Below are positions 54,572 to 63,122 of a stretch of DNA of 64,000 nt, one piece after another. Source of the DNA: Lachnospiraceae bacterium YSB2008 (GTDB lineage Bacteria > Bacillota > Clostridia > Lachnospirales > Lachnospiraceae); contig JHWR01000005.1 of the NCBI GenBank assembly GCA_000687655.1, positions 62,001-126,000 on the forward strand. The letters are read 5' to 3'. The stretch's first letter is position 1; every line of letters begins with the position of its first letter. The notes beneath the pieces were generated by a model that saw nothing but the letters and a program-made list of their open reading frames with translations, searched no databases and was not told where the DNA came from. A program made the position numbers and the translations under genes.

Positions 54572-54781
54572 CTACCGATAATCGTTTGTTATATCCCGAA
54601 AATCACGAACTCCATCTATATAATCCTTATATACTAGCAGCGGATCCTGATTTTTATACATCGCACATATTCCACAGCTGTCACAGTCACTTATACATTT
54701 AAATCTATCTTTAATATAGGATTCTCTTTCTTCTTTAGTAGAATCTTTAATATCAGGAAGCATAGTTTTATCCTCTGCCAT
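54572..54781 (-). CDS. Small Cys-rich protein (paralog of the next gene)
   Basis: A 69-aa protein with DSTKEERESYIKDRF, CISDCDSCGIC and YKDYIDGVRDFRDITNDY. It shares the plan of 54320-54544: TKEER helix, Cys cluster (four Cys), YIDG helix. The two genes are 27 bp apart, probably a tandem duplication. Possible small metal-binding proteins; function unknown. Confidence 0.72.
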   Translation of the reverse strand: MAEDKTMLPDIKDSTKEERESYIKDRFKCISDCDSCGICAMYKNQDPLLVYKDYIDGVRDFRDITNDYR

Positions 54782-55127
54782 AAAATTATATCTTTAGTAT
54801 CAGACTATAATTGTTATTATTTATAATATCACACGTTTTCTTCTTATAACAGAATGATATATATACATAAAAACTATATATAGTTATAAGTTTTTTTAAT
54901 TTGTTAACGAGTTACGACCATAACACAAAAAAGGACACCATCTAAAAAATACTTTTAGAAAGTGTCCTTAGTAGCATAATTATATGTAATTCTAATCAAT
55001 ACTCACATTATAGTATTTTATAGCATTCGCATTTAGGAATTCGTGGCGAAATTGTGGGATTTGCGGTCAGATGACTGGTCCATAAAAATCGTATACACAG
55101 TCGAATGCCTAGTGCCATAGAAGACGA
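54782..55127. other. Intergenic region with no gene seen
   Basis: Contains the terminator at 54931-54969 and an AT-rich stretch (54830-54900) likely to hold the promoter of the small Cys-rich genes. From 54985 to 55127 I see no coding frame or clear motif. Confidence 0.5.
54931..54969 (-). terminator. Terminator after the Xre-ImmA-PIN operon
   Basis: AAGGACAC pairs with GTGTCCTT, with an inner TCTAAAA/TTTTAGA stem; TTTTTT follows on the minus strand. It lies ~160 bp after the PIN-like gene. Confidence 0.7.
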
Positions 55128-55967
55128 TCAAAAAATAATATACACCGTTTTATCCTTTATCAGCTCAATAAAAACATCATTATCAACCATCTCTGTTACT
55201 AATACAACAGAGTGATCTGCTTGCTCTTTGCTATAAGTTATTCTTCGGACATCTTTTCTACATGCCAAAACATCATCCGAATCAATCTCCCCTTCTCGAA
55301 ACAGCTGACAGAGAATGCAATCATTGCTCTTATACGAGACTGGTATCGGAGTCTTTGAGGCAAAAAGTCTTCTTAAGCTTGCCTCAGCTTCACGATGAAA
55401 CTGATAGGCATCGCTATCCTGCGAATACACTGTAAGAGCTTCGGTTTCCGGATAATACCACGAAACAATCTCTGCTAAGATCGTGATTGATATCTCTCCT
55501 GCATTTTTCTTTCTTACCCTGCCATTCGATAAGGTATCACCCGGAATAGGCCATTCATCATAGAGTTTTCTTATCCATTCGGCATAGGCCTCCATATCCA
55601 GCGGATCATTTTTATCAACATTTTTTCTTAAGTACGATTTCACACTCACCAGTAAAGAAGCTGATGCTTGGACTATTTTGTAAAGATTGCCTTCCTCGTA
55701 TCCCGCAAGTTCTGAATATGTTTCTTCTGCTATTGAAAAGATAGGATAGCCATCATCTATCAATTTCTGAACATATTTTGCCCTTCCTTCATAATCCTCT
55801 ATTTCCGTCAGCACCCATTGGGGGATCAGAATCAACTCATAATCTTTCAAGATGCTGTCGAGCATAATCTCTTTCTTCTGCAGGCTTTGCATAAATGAGA
55901 TAGAAGAAGTATCCATGAGTGCGATATGCTTCTTGTCTATCATTTTTATTTCTTCTATCTTTAGCAT
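55128..55967 (-). CDS. PIN-like domain protein
   Basis: A 279-aa protein with PIN-type nuclease signs: HIALMDTSSISF (D19), LIPQWVLTEIEDY (E55) and a later SQDSDAYQF acidic pair. The first ~210 residues fit a PIN fold; the rest is unassigned. It overlaps the ImmA/IrrE gene by 7 bp, and an internal ATG at 55943 (MIDKKHIAL) is a possible alternative start. Third gene of an Xre-ImmA/IrrE-PIN operon; an RNA-cleaving toxin or effector is plausible by context. Confidence 0.75.
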   Translation of the reverse strand: MLKIEEIKMIDKKHIALMDTSSISFMQSLQKKEIMLDSILKDYELILIPQWVLTEIEDYEGRAKYVQKLIDDGYPIFSIAEETYSELAGYEEGNLYKIVQASASLLVSVKSYLRKNVDKNDPLDMEAYAEWIRKLYDEWPIPGDTLSNGRVRKKNAGEISITILAEIVSWYYPETEALTVYSQDSDAYQFHREAEASLRRLFASKTPIPVSYKSNDCILCQLFREGEIDSDDVLACRKDVRRITYSKEQADHSVVLVTEMVDNDVFIELIKDKTVYIIF

Positions 55968-56746
55968 CCGTTTGTCCTCATGATCACATGAATCTCTTTC
56001 ATAATGTTTTCAAGAAAAGCCTCATTATCCCCATGATACTGCAGCTCCGGATTTGCATCCTTGCTCTTTTTTATCTGCTCATGCAGATATGAGGTGTTGA
56101 CCACGAATGACGGCATAACCAAACTGTCATCAAGTCCGAGCATCCGGAAACGTTCCGGTATATCATCAATTTTTAAGTCTATTATTTCTTTTATCTGGTC
56201 CCCCAGCTTGTCATTATCGCTTCGTACGGCATTCTCATAAAGAGATATCAGTACCGCTTTGTATGGAGCCTGAAAAGCAGACATGCAATACAGCACTTTA
56301 GACACCAGCTCCATTGCCGGAAGCTCTGTAAAATACCGATCAACCTCCTTAAGAAGCATACATGCCGCAAAATACTCCGCTTTTCTTTCCTCCATCATAT
56401 TATCATTCTCAATAATATGATCAAATGACACCTTATCAAATAAGAGATGATAAATCTCATGCCATGCCGCAAAATACTGATTTGCACGCGGCAATGCCGT
56501 ATTTATTACCGGAATGAGCTTCCCTTCCTTAACGTAAATGGCACCACTCCAATATTTGTCTTCTATCGGCATCTGGATCAGCCCAAAGCCTTGAAGTATC
56601 AGCAGCGCAAGCTGCGGCATCGATGCAACGCGCATAATCGAAGTGTTCGTCTGCAGCTTTAATGCCTGTGCAGATACTTCCTCCGCTATTTCCATATTCT
56701 TTTGTATCACAAGATCAATATTCGATGCAGATATAATCTCACTCAT
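55961..56746 (-). CDS. ImmA/IrrE-family metallopeptidase
   Basis: A 261-aa zinc peptidase-like protein: HEIYH at 96-100 with third-ligand region MMEERKAEYFAACMLL (~116-131). The fold and order match ImmA/IrrE proteases, which cleave repressors of the Xre type. An Xre regulator gene precedes it by 12 bp and a PIN-like gene overlaps its end, so the likely substrate is the Xre protein, releasing the operon or target genes from repression. Confidence 0.9.
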   Translation of the reverse strand: MSEIISASNIDLVIQKNMEIAEEVSAQALKLQTNTSIMRVASMPQLALLILQGFGLIQMPIEDKYWSGAIYVKEGKLIPVINTALPRANQYFAAWHEIYHLLFDKVSFDHIIENDNMMEERKAEYFAACMLLKEVDRYFTELPAMELVSKVLYCMSAFQAPYKAVLISLYENAVRSDNDKLGDQIKEIIDLKIDDIPERFRMLGLDDSLVMPSFVVNTSYLHEQIKKSKDANPELQYHGDNEAFLENIMKEIHVIMRTNGC

Positions 56747-56758
56747 AGCTATGCCCCC

Positions 56759-57124
56759 TTAATAGTATATGGCACACAGATCTATGATATCCATCAACAG
56801 ATCGTATTGTTTTCTTGCGGTATTACTCATTTCGTGATCTTCCGGAGCATTTTGGGAATAAACAGCCATCACCGATTTGCTCTTTTGCGCGGAATAAAGC
56901 ATCAGTTCGTCAACCGACATATTCATCATCTTCAGGATTTTCTGAAGATGCCGGTCAAAAGTAGCTTTACTATCTATACTGCCATTCAAAAGCTTATCAA
57001 GTGTAGGACGCGATATCTCTGCTTTTTTCGCGAAAGAGACCTTCGTATAGCCCTTATCACGCATGCAATCTTTTAGCTTTGAAGCCACCAGGCTCCTTTG
57101 TTCAAATAATTCATCAAACCTCAT
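56759..57124 (-). CDS. Xre-family helix-turn-helix regulator
   Basis: A 121-aa protein: VASKLKDCMRDKGYTKVSFAK and AEISRPTLDKLLNG make an HTH_3 domain in the first ~75 residues; the tail is a short helical region. It is the first gene of the triad. AT-rich inverted elements (TTGTAAA and TTTACAA repeats) in 57188-57225 just upstream may be its operator. Confidence 0.9.
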   Translation of the reverse strand: MRFDELFEQRSLVASKLKDCMRDKGYTKVSFAKKAEISRPTLDKLLNGSIDSKATFDRHLQKILKMMNMSVDELMLYSAQKSKSVMAVYSQNAPEDHEMSNTARKQYDLLMDIIDLCAIYY

Positions 57125-57295
57125 CTGGATGACCTCCCTTCTAATCCTTCAATGCAATTATATGTAAAAAAGGAGAGATTATCAATAGATTTGTAAATTA
57201 TTTTTTTACATTTTTACAATTATTTGTTCCTGTCTTCTATTTTAATACAAAAGAAGCCATTCGCCGGTCAGTTCATGCGCATGACTTCCCTGTAT

Positions 57296-57535
57296 TCATC
57301 CGGCACATTCTCCCATGATATCCGTCTTCCGATAGCTGGATGCTCTCATAAACTCAAACTCTTCCCGTATCGGCAGGAAACTGTCTATCTCAAAATACAC
57401 CGCCAGATCCATGGGGTTGAATTGCCCCTTGTTTACTACACACTGCCATCCAAGAACGTGTGCCAACTCTATTCTATCTGCTCCTTCTATCGGTTCTACT
57501 TTCCATATTCTCTGGATACTCGCTAATTTTCTCAT
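57296..57535 (-). pseudogene. Truncated DRB0094-family RNA ligase (N-terminal fragment)
   Basis: A 79-residue fragment: MRKLASIQRIWKVEPIEGAD, LGWQCVVNKGQFNPMDLAVY and FEIDSFLPIREEFEFMR are the N-terminal signatures of DRB0094-type RNA ligases, including the Lys (in VVNKGQF) that usually carries AMP. The reading frame ends after MGECAG, far short of ~330 residues; a short shifted frame (PDEYREVMRMN) follows. So only the start survives. Confidence 0.75.
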
Positions 57536-57581
57536 TTTTTAACCCTCCGTTAAGCTTATTATCAAATGTCCCGAGAGGATA

Positions 57582-57608
57582 AGGCATTTTAGGCATTTTA
57601 GGCATTTT
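57582..57608. repeat. Three tandem copies of a 9-bp unit
   Basis: AGGCATTTT repeated three times without change, between the phosphoesterase stop and the RNA ligase fragment. Probably slippage in a decaying intergenic region. Confidence 0.9.
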
Positions 57609-57668
57609 ATTTCTTGTTGCACAGTAAAATGAAATATACCACGACGTCTGATCATCTCCTGTGTTTTA

Positions 57669-58400
57669 TTAGGAATGTAAACTGTTTTTTATATCTATCT
57701 TTTTATATTCGCCGGTCTTAGAATCAATAACGATCATTGCCGACTCTCCGATCTGGGTTCCGTCACGATACGTAGAGAACACATCCGTTGATATGATCCC
57801 ATTTTTTTCGTATATTTCCTCAACCGGTGTATGGCCAACGACCTGCTTATATAAATCAGCTCTGAATATCTCCCTCGTCTTGTACTGCGGTCTGAACCAT
57901 AGCGGAGACTCGTCATTCCACAGACGATCATATGAAGCATCATTTACTGCGGCTATAACATCATCTATATTCGCATCCAGCAGATCCACACCAAGCCACT
58001 TCACATATTCTGTAGTAAGGCCTCCATGAGAAAACAGCACATTATCAATACGATGTATTATGTTTATCCGCGAATGTTCCTGAAGGCTATTCTCCAATTC
58101 TTTAAGTTTTGCAATCACTGTCCGCTCTGCATAGTGAGAATAACCCGATTCAAGCTTCCCCCAAGGATAGCTGACATCATGATTTCCATAACACCACAAT
58201 GTATCCGGATATGACACCGCAAAAGCGATCGCACGATCAAATGTCTCTCTATATCGGTCTATCCGCAACTCCATATCCCAGTCGTCAGGCATGTCCATAA
58301 GGCACACAGCCATGTCAGCCTTACCCTCTTTTAAGATAACCTCTGCCTTGTCAAATAACCAGGTCTTCAGATGGATGTCAGGTATTACAAGTACATTCAT
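57669..58400 (-). CDS. Calcineurin-like metallophosphoesterase
   Basis: A 243-aa phosphoesterase: IPDIHLKTW (D-x-H), MDMPDDWD, YGNHDVSYPW (GNHD), SHGGLTTEY and VVGHTPVEE, the complete metallophosphoesterase set, although the usual GDxxD appears as MDMPDD. The family includes bacterial Ser/Thr and diadenosine phosphatases. It lies just upstream of the RNA ligase remnant; RNA ligases and such phosphatases can share end-healing loci, but this is inference. It overlaps the frame at 58378-58551. Confidence 0.87.
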   Translation of the reverse strand: MNVLVIPDIHLKTWLFDKAEVILKEGKADMAVCLMDMPDDWDMELRIDRYRETFDRAIAFAVSYPDTLWCYGNHDVSYPWGKLESGYSHYAERTVIAKLKELENSLQEHSRINIIHRIDNVLFSHGGLTTEYVKWLGVDLLDANIDDVIAAVNDASYDRLWNDESPLWFRPQYKTREIFRADLYKQVVGHTPVEEIYEKNGIISTDVFSTYRDGTQIGESAMIVIDSKTGEYKKIDIKNSLHS

Positions 58401-58551
58401 TCTTCCATTCTGCCTCCCTTTTCTGTTTCTTCTCTACCGCCCTGTCTATCGTCTGGCGATGGATGCTGTCAACATCCGAAAGGATCCCTTCTTTTATGAT
58501 CTTTCCATGATTGATCGGAGTATAACCGCACACATTTGCCGCAAGATTCAA
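58378..58551 (-). pseudogene. C-terminal fragment of an unidentified gene
   Basis: An open frame of 57 residues (from a TTG) reading LNLAANVCGYTPINHGKIIK and IHRQTIDRAVEKKQKREAEW, ending 22 bp inside the phosphoesterase start. Its upstream side is closed by TAA, with no ATG and no ribosome site. It has protein-like composition and could be the tail of a lost gene of the same operon. I do not recognise it. Confidence 0.35.
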
Positions 58552-58710
58552 AATTTGGACTCTATCTTATTTCTCAGCCACGTCCGGATTAAAGTGACGT
58601 TGTACCATACATTTTCATTTTAATATCTCAAAATACTGTTGAAAAAACTCATAATACAATAATCGTTTATATGTTTTCTTCGCATTGTCGAATTCCATGG
58701 AAAAAATTTT

Positions 58711-59055
58711 TCATTTCTTTTTTTCATTCAAAGCATAAATGTATCCCAAAAGCCGGTTTCTGCAATCCCGGTTCATTTTCCTGTATTCAACCAGGATCTC
58801 ATATTCTTCATCTTTCCGATATACCGTCAGATAATCATCGTTCAGTGATTCATTGGTCTCGGAGCCGGATACTAAGTAGTATGGATCCACCTCTAGCGTA
58901 TCGCAAATCACCTTCAGCTTATCGATTGAGGGATTCTGTTTCTTTCCTTTCCAGCTGCTCATCGTACTCTGGGGTATACCTGTCTTTTCAGAAAATTCCT
59001 TTTGAGTCATCCCTCTGTCATGAACAAGTTGTAATACTCTTTCACCAATCGTCAT
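58711..59055 (-). CDS. Xre-family helix-turn-helix regulator
   Basis: A 114-aa protein: MTIGERVLQLVHDRGMTQKE and TGIPQSTMSSWKGKKQNP form the HTH (1-60), with LKVICDTLEVDPYYLVSG following; the tail is a helix ending in Lys residues. Phage-repressor-like. It stands alone; no target gene can be named. Confidence 0.9.
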   Translation of the reverse strand: MTIGERVLQLVHDRGMTQKEFSEKTGIPQSTMSSWKGKKQNPSIDKLKVICDTLEVDPYYLVSGSETNESLNDDYLTVYRKDEEYEILVEYRKMNRDCRNRLLGYIYALNEKKK

Positions 59056-59230
59056 ATCAATTCTTCTTTCAGAATCATTCGTTTATACAATATTATTACA
59101 TCTGCAAGTTTTAATCAAGTATAAATCTCTACAAATGCATTGCTTTTATTTGTCCGCAGAATTTGACGCCCCTTACGCTTTAATTCTCATAAATACCATA
59201 TGAAATGTCCAAAAGTTCTTTATTTTGCTA

Positions 59231-59450
59231 CTACCCCGTCCTAGGACAGATATCTATATACGGATATCTTCCTATGTTTTCTTCTATCACAGTTCTAACA
59301 AGATTGAACCATTTATCACATGCATCCAGGATTATTGCATCACCGGAAGCTATCAGTGGTTTCTGCTTCAGTCTTCCGGAGTTTCGGAATAGCTTTATAT
59401 CCAAACTCTCTTTCATCTGATGGTACAAAGCCTCTCTTTGCGTCTTTCAT
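59231..59450 (-). pseudogene. Fragment of unidentified gene after the patatin gene
   Basis: After the patatin stop a GAGGA site precedes ATG 59450 and a 36-codon frame (MKDAKRGFVPSDEREFGYKA). A second frame, more protein-like downstream, reads LIASGDAIILDACDKWFNL then TVIEENIGRYPYID to a stop at 59231. A frameshift joining the two is the simplest view. Family not recognised. Confidence 0.35.
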
Positions 59451-59459
59451 AATAATCCT

Positions 59460-60356
59460 CTACACAAGCTGTAAATATTCTTTTATACTATCGATGTTTT
59501 GATTTGCATCGTTATAACCTAACCAGTATAGTCCTCCTAGTTTTTCCATATCCCCCTCAAATCTTGTTACTTCTACCGGTTTTGAAGGAGCTATAACGAA
59601 AAGCTTTCCTTCATTATGAAGCTTATACAGATCATCTGTCATTTTATTAAAGTCATCATTTGCTCTATTTATGCTCTTCACAAATTCAGGATATCTTCGA
59701 TACATTGTCATAGCAACTTTATTTGGTGCGGTATCTCTTCTATATGACCATTCTCTGGTTTTTATTACAACGATTTTATCCGCACCTTCTCTAACTGCAT
59801 ATGGATATGGAATCTTCGTAGAGCATCCACCGTCAAGGTATGGAACGCCTTTTATTACAACCGGACGTGACACATAAGGGACTGTTGCTGACGCTCTGAC
59901 TGCAGCTGACAGATTGCATTTTCCTTTTTCCATATATTCAGTTTCTCCAGTCAGCATGTTAGTTACTCCAACAGCAAGATTTCTGGAAGGATCCATCAGT
60001 TTCTTTTTATCCAGAGGTAACCCTTCAACTATATCCTTATAAAGATAAGAAAAACCTGTGACACCATGATCCTTTATAATTGCACCAATTCCACAGTACT
60101 CCTTATCATGTCTATAGGTCAGATCTATCCTTGCGCCCCATCCAATCTGCCCTGACACATAACCTATAGCCGAGAGTGCTCCAGCTGATATCCCAACTGT
60201 ACTTCTCATATTTATTCCATTTTCCATAAATGCATCAAGTACTCCAAGAGTGTATAATCCTTTCCATCCACCGCCCTCAAGTACCAGGCATCCTTCTGTA
60301 ATTACATCACTAGCTCTTCCTGTTGGAAGATTGTCAATACCACTATATACTTTCAT
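59460..60356 (-). CDS. Patatin-like phospholipase
   Basis: A 298-aa patatin (RssA-type). Oxyanion loop EGGGWKGLYTLG (27-38), nucleophile GISAGAL with S58, and catalytic Asp in YLDGGCS. It should hydrolyse acyl esters of lipids in the cytoplasm or at the membrane. Full length. No cGAS-like cyclase gene is next to it, so a CBASS role is not indicated. Confidence 0.93.
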   Translation of the reverse strand: MKVYSGIDNLPTGRASDVITEGCLVLEGGGWKGLYTLGVLDAFMENGINMRSTVGISAGALSAIGYVSGQIGWGARIDLTYRHDKEYCGIGAIIKDHGVTGFSYLYKDIVEGLPLDKKKLMDPSRNLAVGVTNMLTGETEYMEKGKCNLSAAVRASATVPYVSRPVVIKGVPYLDGGCSTKIPYPYAVREGADKIVVIKTREWSYRRDTAPNKVAMTMYRRYPEFVKSINRANDDFNKMTDDLYKLHNEGKLFVIAPSKPVEVTRFEGDMEKLGGLYWLGYNDANQNIDSIKEYLQLV

Positions 60357-60536
60357 GTCTTAACCTTACTGTTCCTTATCTATTTTTTATATAATGGATT
60401 GGGACACTTATATTCCCATCCTCATTATCTGCTACATATATATCGCATCTAGTTCACTTGGATTTATATTCATAATACTTACGCCTGTCAAATCATATAT
60501 TTATTCCTCTGCTTTTATTTGAACTGTTTTGCATAT

Positions 60537-61283
60537 TTACAAATCACGACTCAACGAATCCGGTATCCCTCTCGGACCTCTTATAGCATATATCCCGTAT
60601 TCTTCCTTAAGGATGTCAAATGTGAAAAGCTCTCTATCGTATCTCTTCTCAAGCTTTATCTTCATCAGAGCTGTAATAGTCAGGTTCTTGTCCTGATAAG
60701 CATAAGGAATATTGGTTTCCAGGACAGTACATTTATACATTATCGCCGACACCGGAGCTGCTACATACATAAAGACCGTATCACCGACTTTGATACCATT
60801 TCCCTGTTTCCAGTTGATTTCCTTTTCATTATCAAAAGCATGCTCGATATCATAATACTTGGGATTAGCAGGTATTACCCATTCTTTCGGAGGTCTGTCT
60901 TTCTCTTTCTTCTTATTTGATGCAGTTGCCCCAAAGCTGAAATCAATAAATGTATATATATCCTTTAGGTGAACTGTCCCATCCAGGAGAACCGTAATCC
61001 AGTTCTTTTTATTCATGTGATATCCCGGAAAGTAACCAGGCTGATAAAGCAGCATATCCATAAATACTGGATCATCTATCTTCACATTCATTATACAGAC
61101 TTCCCCATCACTCTCCATTCCCAGCTTATCACAAGGAATACTGGCCACAAGTGCAAACCATTTCTTATTATCATCATGTCTGAGCACAGCATAGTCAGGG
61201 AACTTAGCCCATAGATACTCTGGTTCTGCACCATATTCTTTCTTAATATATTTGAACACTTTTTCTTTAAAGTCTTTACTCAA
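60537..61283 (-). CDS. MmcQ/YjbR-family protein with C-terminal PUA-like (EVE-type) domain
   Basis: A 248-aa two-domain protein. Residues 1-~125 are MmcQ/YjbR-like (FPDYAVLRHDDNKKWFALV, YQPGYFPGYHMNKKNWITV). Residues ~138-248 look like an EVE/ASCH-type PUA fold (WVIPANPKYYDIEHAFD, GNGIKVGDTVFMYVAAPVSA). MmcQ/YjbR domains bind DNA; EVE domains recognise modified bases. The fusion suggests a modified-nucleic-acid reader, which is an inference. Confidence 0.82.
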   Translation of the reverse strand: MSKDFKEKVFKYIKKEYGAEPEYLWAKFPDYAVLRHDDNKKWFALVASIPCDKLGMESDGEVCIMNVKIDDPVFMDMLLYQPGYFPGYHMNKKNWITVLLDGTVHLKDIYTFIDFSFGATASNKKKEKDRPPKEWVIPANPKYYDIEHAFDNEKEINWKQGNGIKVGDTVFMYVAAPVSAIMYKCTVLETNIPYAYQDKNLTITALMKIKLEKRYDRELFTFDILKEEYGIYAIRGPRGIPDSLSRDL

Positions 61284-61307
61284 ATCATCACACTTTCTCT
61301 ACGGTTA

Positions 61308-61460
61308 TTATTGCTCATCCAATCCATCTAAACTAATACCCGCTTCTTTCAACAGTGCCTTACTTGTAAACACGATATCACAAGCAGCTCCGCCAATAAG
61401 AACATACTTGTCAGTATCATCCTCAAATTAATCTCTAAAGATATTAAGTCCTGTTACCAT
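61308..61460 (-). pseudogene. Remnant of AbiEii-like nucleotidyltransferase
   Basis: A 51-codon remnant: MVTGLNIFRD, a TAA at codon 11, then FEDDTDKYVLIGGAACDIVF, the start signature of AbiEii/nucleotidyltransferase-type proteins, followed directly by a C-terminal-like KALLKEAGISLDGLDEQ. The middle of the protein (catalytic Asp pair) is missing. Its ATG overlaps the end of the partner remnant at 61454-61954, as in an intact operon. Confidence 0.6.
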
Positions 61461-61954
61461 ACATACTCCTTTAGCATTTCATTTACTGATGCCTCCACCC
61501 TTTCATCGTCCATCTCGTCTCTGATAGAAAGCATCACACTTAAGGGATCCTGAACATCTTTTTTATCTTGTCAATAATATAGCCAAGTTCGAAAACACGG
61601 CATCCAGTATCTTCGCCTCGTCCTACCTGCTTCATATCCCTAATACCAGATGATGCGATTCCCTTCTTCTCGATCGCATATGTTGGATAATTGTTATCAG
61701 CAAGCATGGAATACTCTGAAAGGGCAGATATTCCTGCCTTTACAGGCAGCTTTACATCCTCTTTCAGTTCAAACACTTTTATGACCGGGTTTCTCATTAG
61801 CGGGCGGAACTGTCTGTACTAGTACTTTACCGGAACTTCCTTTGTTAACCAGACACCATTCTTCGAAAGATACTTGTTTCTTTTAAACTCATCTCAGTCT
61901 TCTCCTATCAAATGTACCATCTGTGTTTTCCGGTCTTGCATTATAAAGTTCCAT
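61454..61954 (-). pseudogene. Frameshifted HTH/AbiEi-like partner gene
   Basis: A coherent but broken gene. Possible start at 61954 (MELYNARPENTDGTFDRRR), a frameshift near 61893, then FKRNKYLSKNGVWLTKEVPV, an in-frame TAG, then FRPLMRNPVIKVFELKEDV and GISALSEYSMLADNNYPTYA, another frameshift near 61557, and a natural end VQDPLSVMLSIRDEMDDERV ... EYVW. The middle resembles proteins encoded upstream of AbiEii-like nucleotidyltransferases (type IV toxin-antitoxin partner). At least three lesions make it nonfunctional. Confidence 0.6.
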
Positions 61955-61967
61955 TATTCATTTCTCA

Positions 61968-62636
61968 CTATCCAGCAATATCTCTTGTTAAAACCCAAGC
62001 AAAAGCCTTCGCAGTTCTCAGATCCGGCTCCTTAAAATGATTACCTTCATTCCACTCGAGATTTGCATCAACCTTTGTATCCAGTATCTTATATATTCTT
62101 TGTATATTATCCTCAACCTGAGCCATAATTTTGTTCTTCGTTTTTGATTCTTTATCTCCCAGACTAAGATAAACAGCTGATGATTTTATATCATTTTGAG
62201 ATATATACTCTTCGATGCCAGGAAACCACACTGAAGGTGATGCCGCTGCCACTCCCTTAAACACATCAGTTTGATATGCAGCCCAAAGAGCAAAAAGTCC
62301 AGAAAGGGAATAACCACCTATATAGAGATTTATATCTGCTTGATTCTTTCCGGCAAATACTTCAGTATTAATATATTCTAAGACCTTACTCAGTGTAACG
62401 TCAGCATTTCCGCCGAAGTCATCCTTTCCAAATACAGCAGGTGCCTTCCAAGGAGATAAATCATCATTCCAGTTGTCCACCTTTATCGCAACAAGGCAGA
62501 AATCATCTGATAATGATAGTTCTCGGATATACTCGATTTCTTTTTCGATTACAGCCATATCATGGTCATCTACCATCTGTATCAGTATATTATCTGATTC
62601 CGTATTTCCATAATAATATGTATTCACCTTATACAT
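61968..62636 (-). CDS. Alpha/beta hydrolase (esterase-like)
   Basis: A 222-aa hydrolase of the IroE/esterase-D-like kind: nucleophile GGYSLSG, SPSVWFPG, and a late His in WNEGNHFKEPDLR. Cytoplasmic. It lies 9 bp after the pyridoxamine-oxidase-like gene, so the two are co-transcribed. Substrate unknown. Confidence 0.87.
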   Translation of the reverse strand: MYKVNTYYYGNTESDNILIQMVDDHDMAVIEKEIEYIRELSLSDDFCLVAIKVDNWNDDLSPWKAPAVFGKDDFGGNADVTLSKVLEYINTEVFAGKNQADINLYIGGYSLSGLFALWAAYQTDVFKGVAAASPSVWFPGIEEYISQNDIKSSAVYLSLGDKESKTKNKIMAQVEDNIQRIYKILDTKVDANLEWNEGNHFKEPDLRTAKAFAWVLTRDIAG

Positions 62637-62645
62637 TCTCCAAAC

Positions 62646-63122
62646 CTATGATTCATTTACAAGCTTCCCTGTCATATGTTCTATAGTAAGTTCCAGACAC
62701 TGCACCCTTGGAAATGCATTTGTTAGTTCTTTCTGCAAGTACTCTTCATCATCTGTAAACTTCTGACACAGCTTAGTACAAATCATCTTTGCTTTCTCTT
62801 CATCTTCTACCAAACGAATCCTTCCAAATACAATGACACTATTTATATTGAGTGCCCACTCCCCTTCTCGCTGGTAGCCCTGATCATATACACAAAAACT
62901 TACTTTGTCGTTTGCTTTGATAGCATCAATCTTGTGTCCAACCTTAGCTCCATGAAAATATATCTTTCCATCGTCTTCAGAGTAGTAATGGCTGATAGGA
63001 ATTCCATATGGATATCCATCGTCTCCCAACATCGAAAGGACTCCTCTTGGTTCTTCCTTCAGAATACGTATGCATTCTTCCTCAGATATCTGCTGTTTAA
63101 AACGTCTCATTTCTCTGAACAT
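62646..63122 (-). CDS. Pyridoxamine 5'-phosphate oxidase-family flavoprotein
   Basis: A 158-aa split-barrel flavin-binding protein: LKEEPRGVLSMLGDDGYPYG, IPISHYYSEDDGKIYFHGAK, GHKIDAIKANDKVSFCVY. It matches the NimA-like PNPOx group rather than true PdxH. The start codon overlaps the stop of the C_GCAxxG_C_C gene by one base. Confidence 0.92.
   Translation of the reverse strand: MFREMRRFKQQISEEECIRILKEEPRGVLSMLGDDGYPYGIPISHYYSEDDGKIYFHGAKVGHKIDAIKANDKVSFCVYDQGYQREGEWALNINSVIVFGRIRLVEDEEKAKMICTKLCQKFTDDEEYLQKELTNAFPRVQCLELTIEHMTGKLVNES

Noticed and set aside
58291-58623. Plus-strand 110-codon frame
   Set aside because: Opposite the phosphoesterase start and the minus-strand fragment; no family resemblance.
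59460-60356. CBASS phospholipase effector
   Set aside because: No cyclase, E1/E2 or JAB genes beside the patatin gene.
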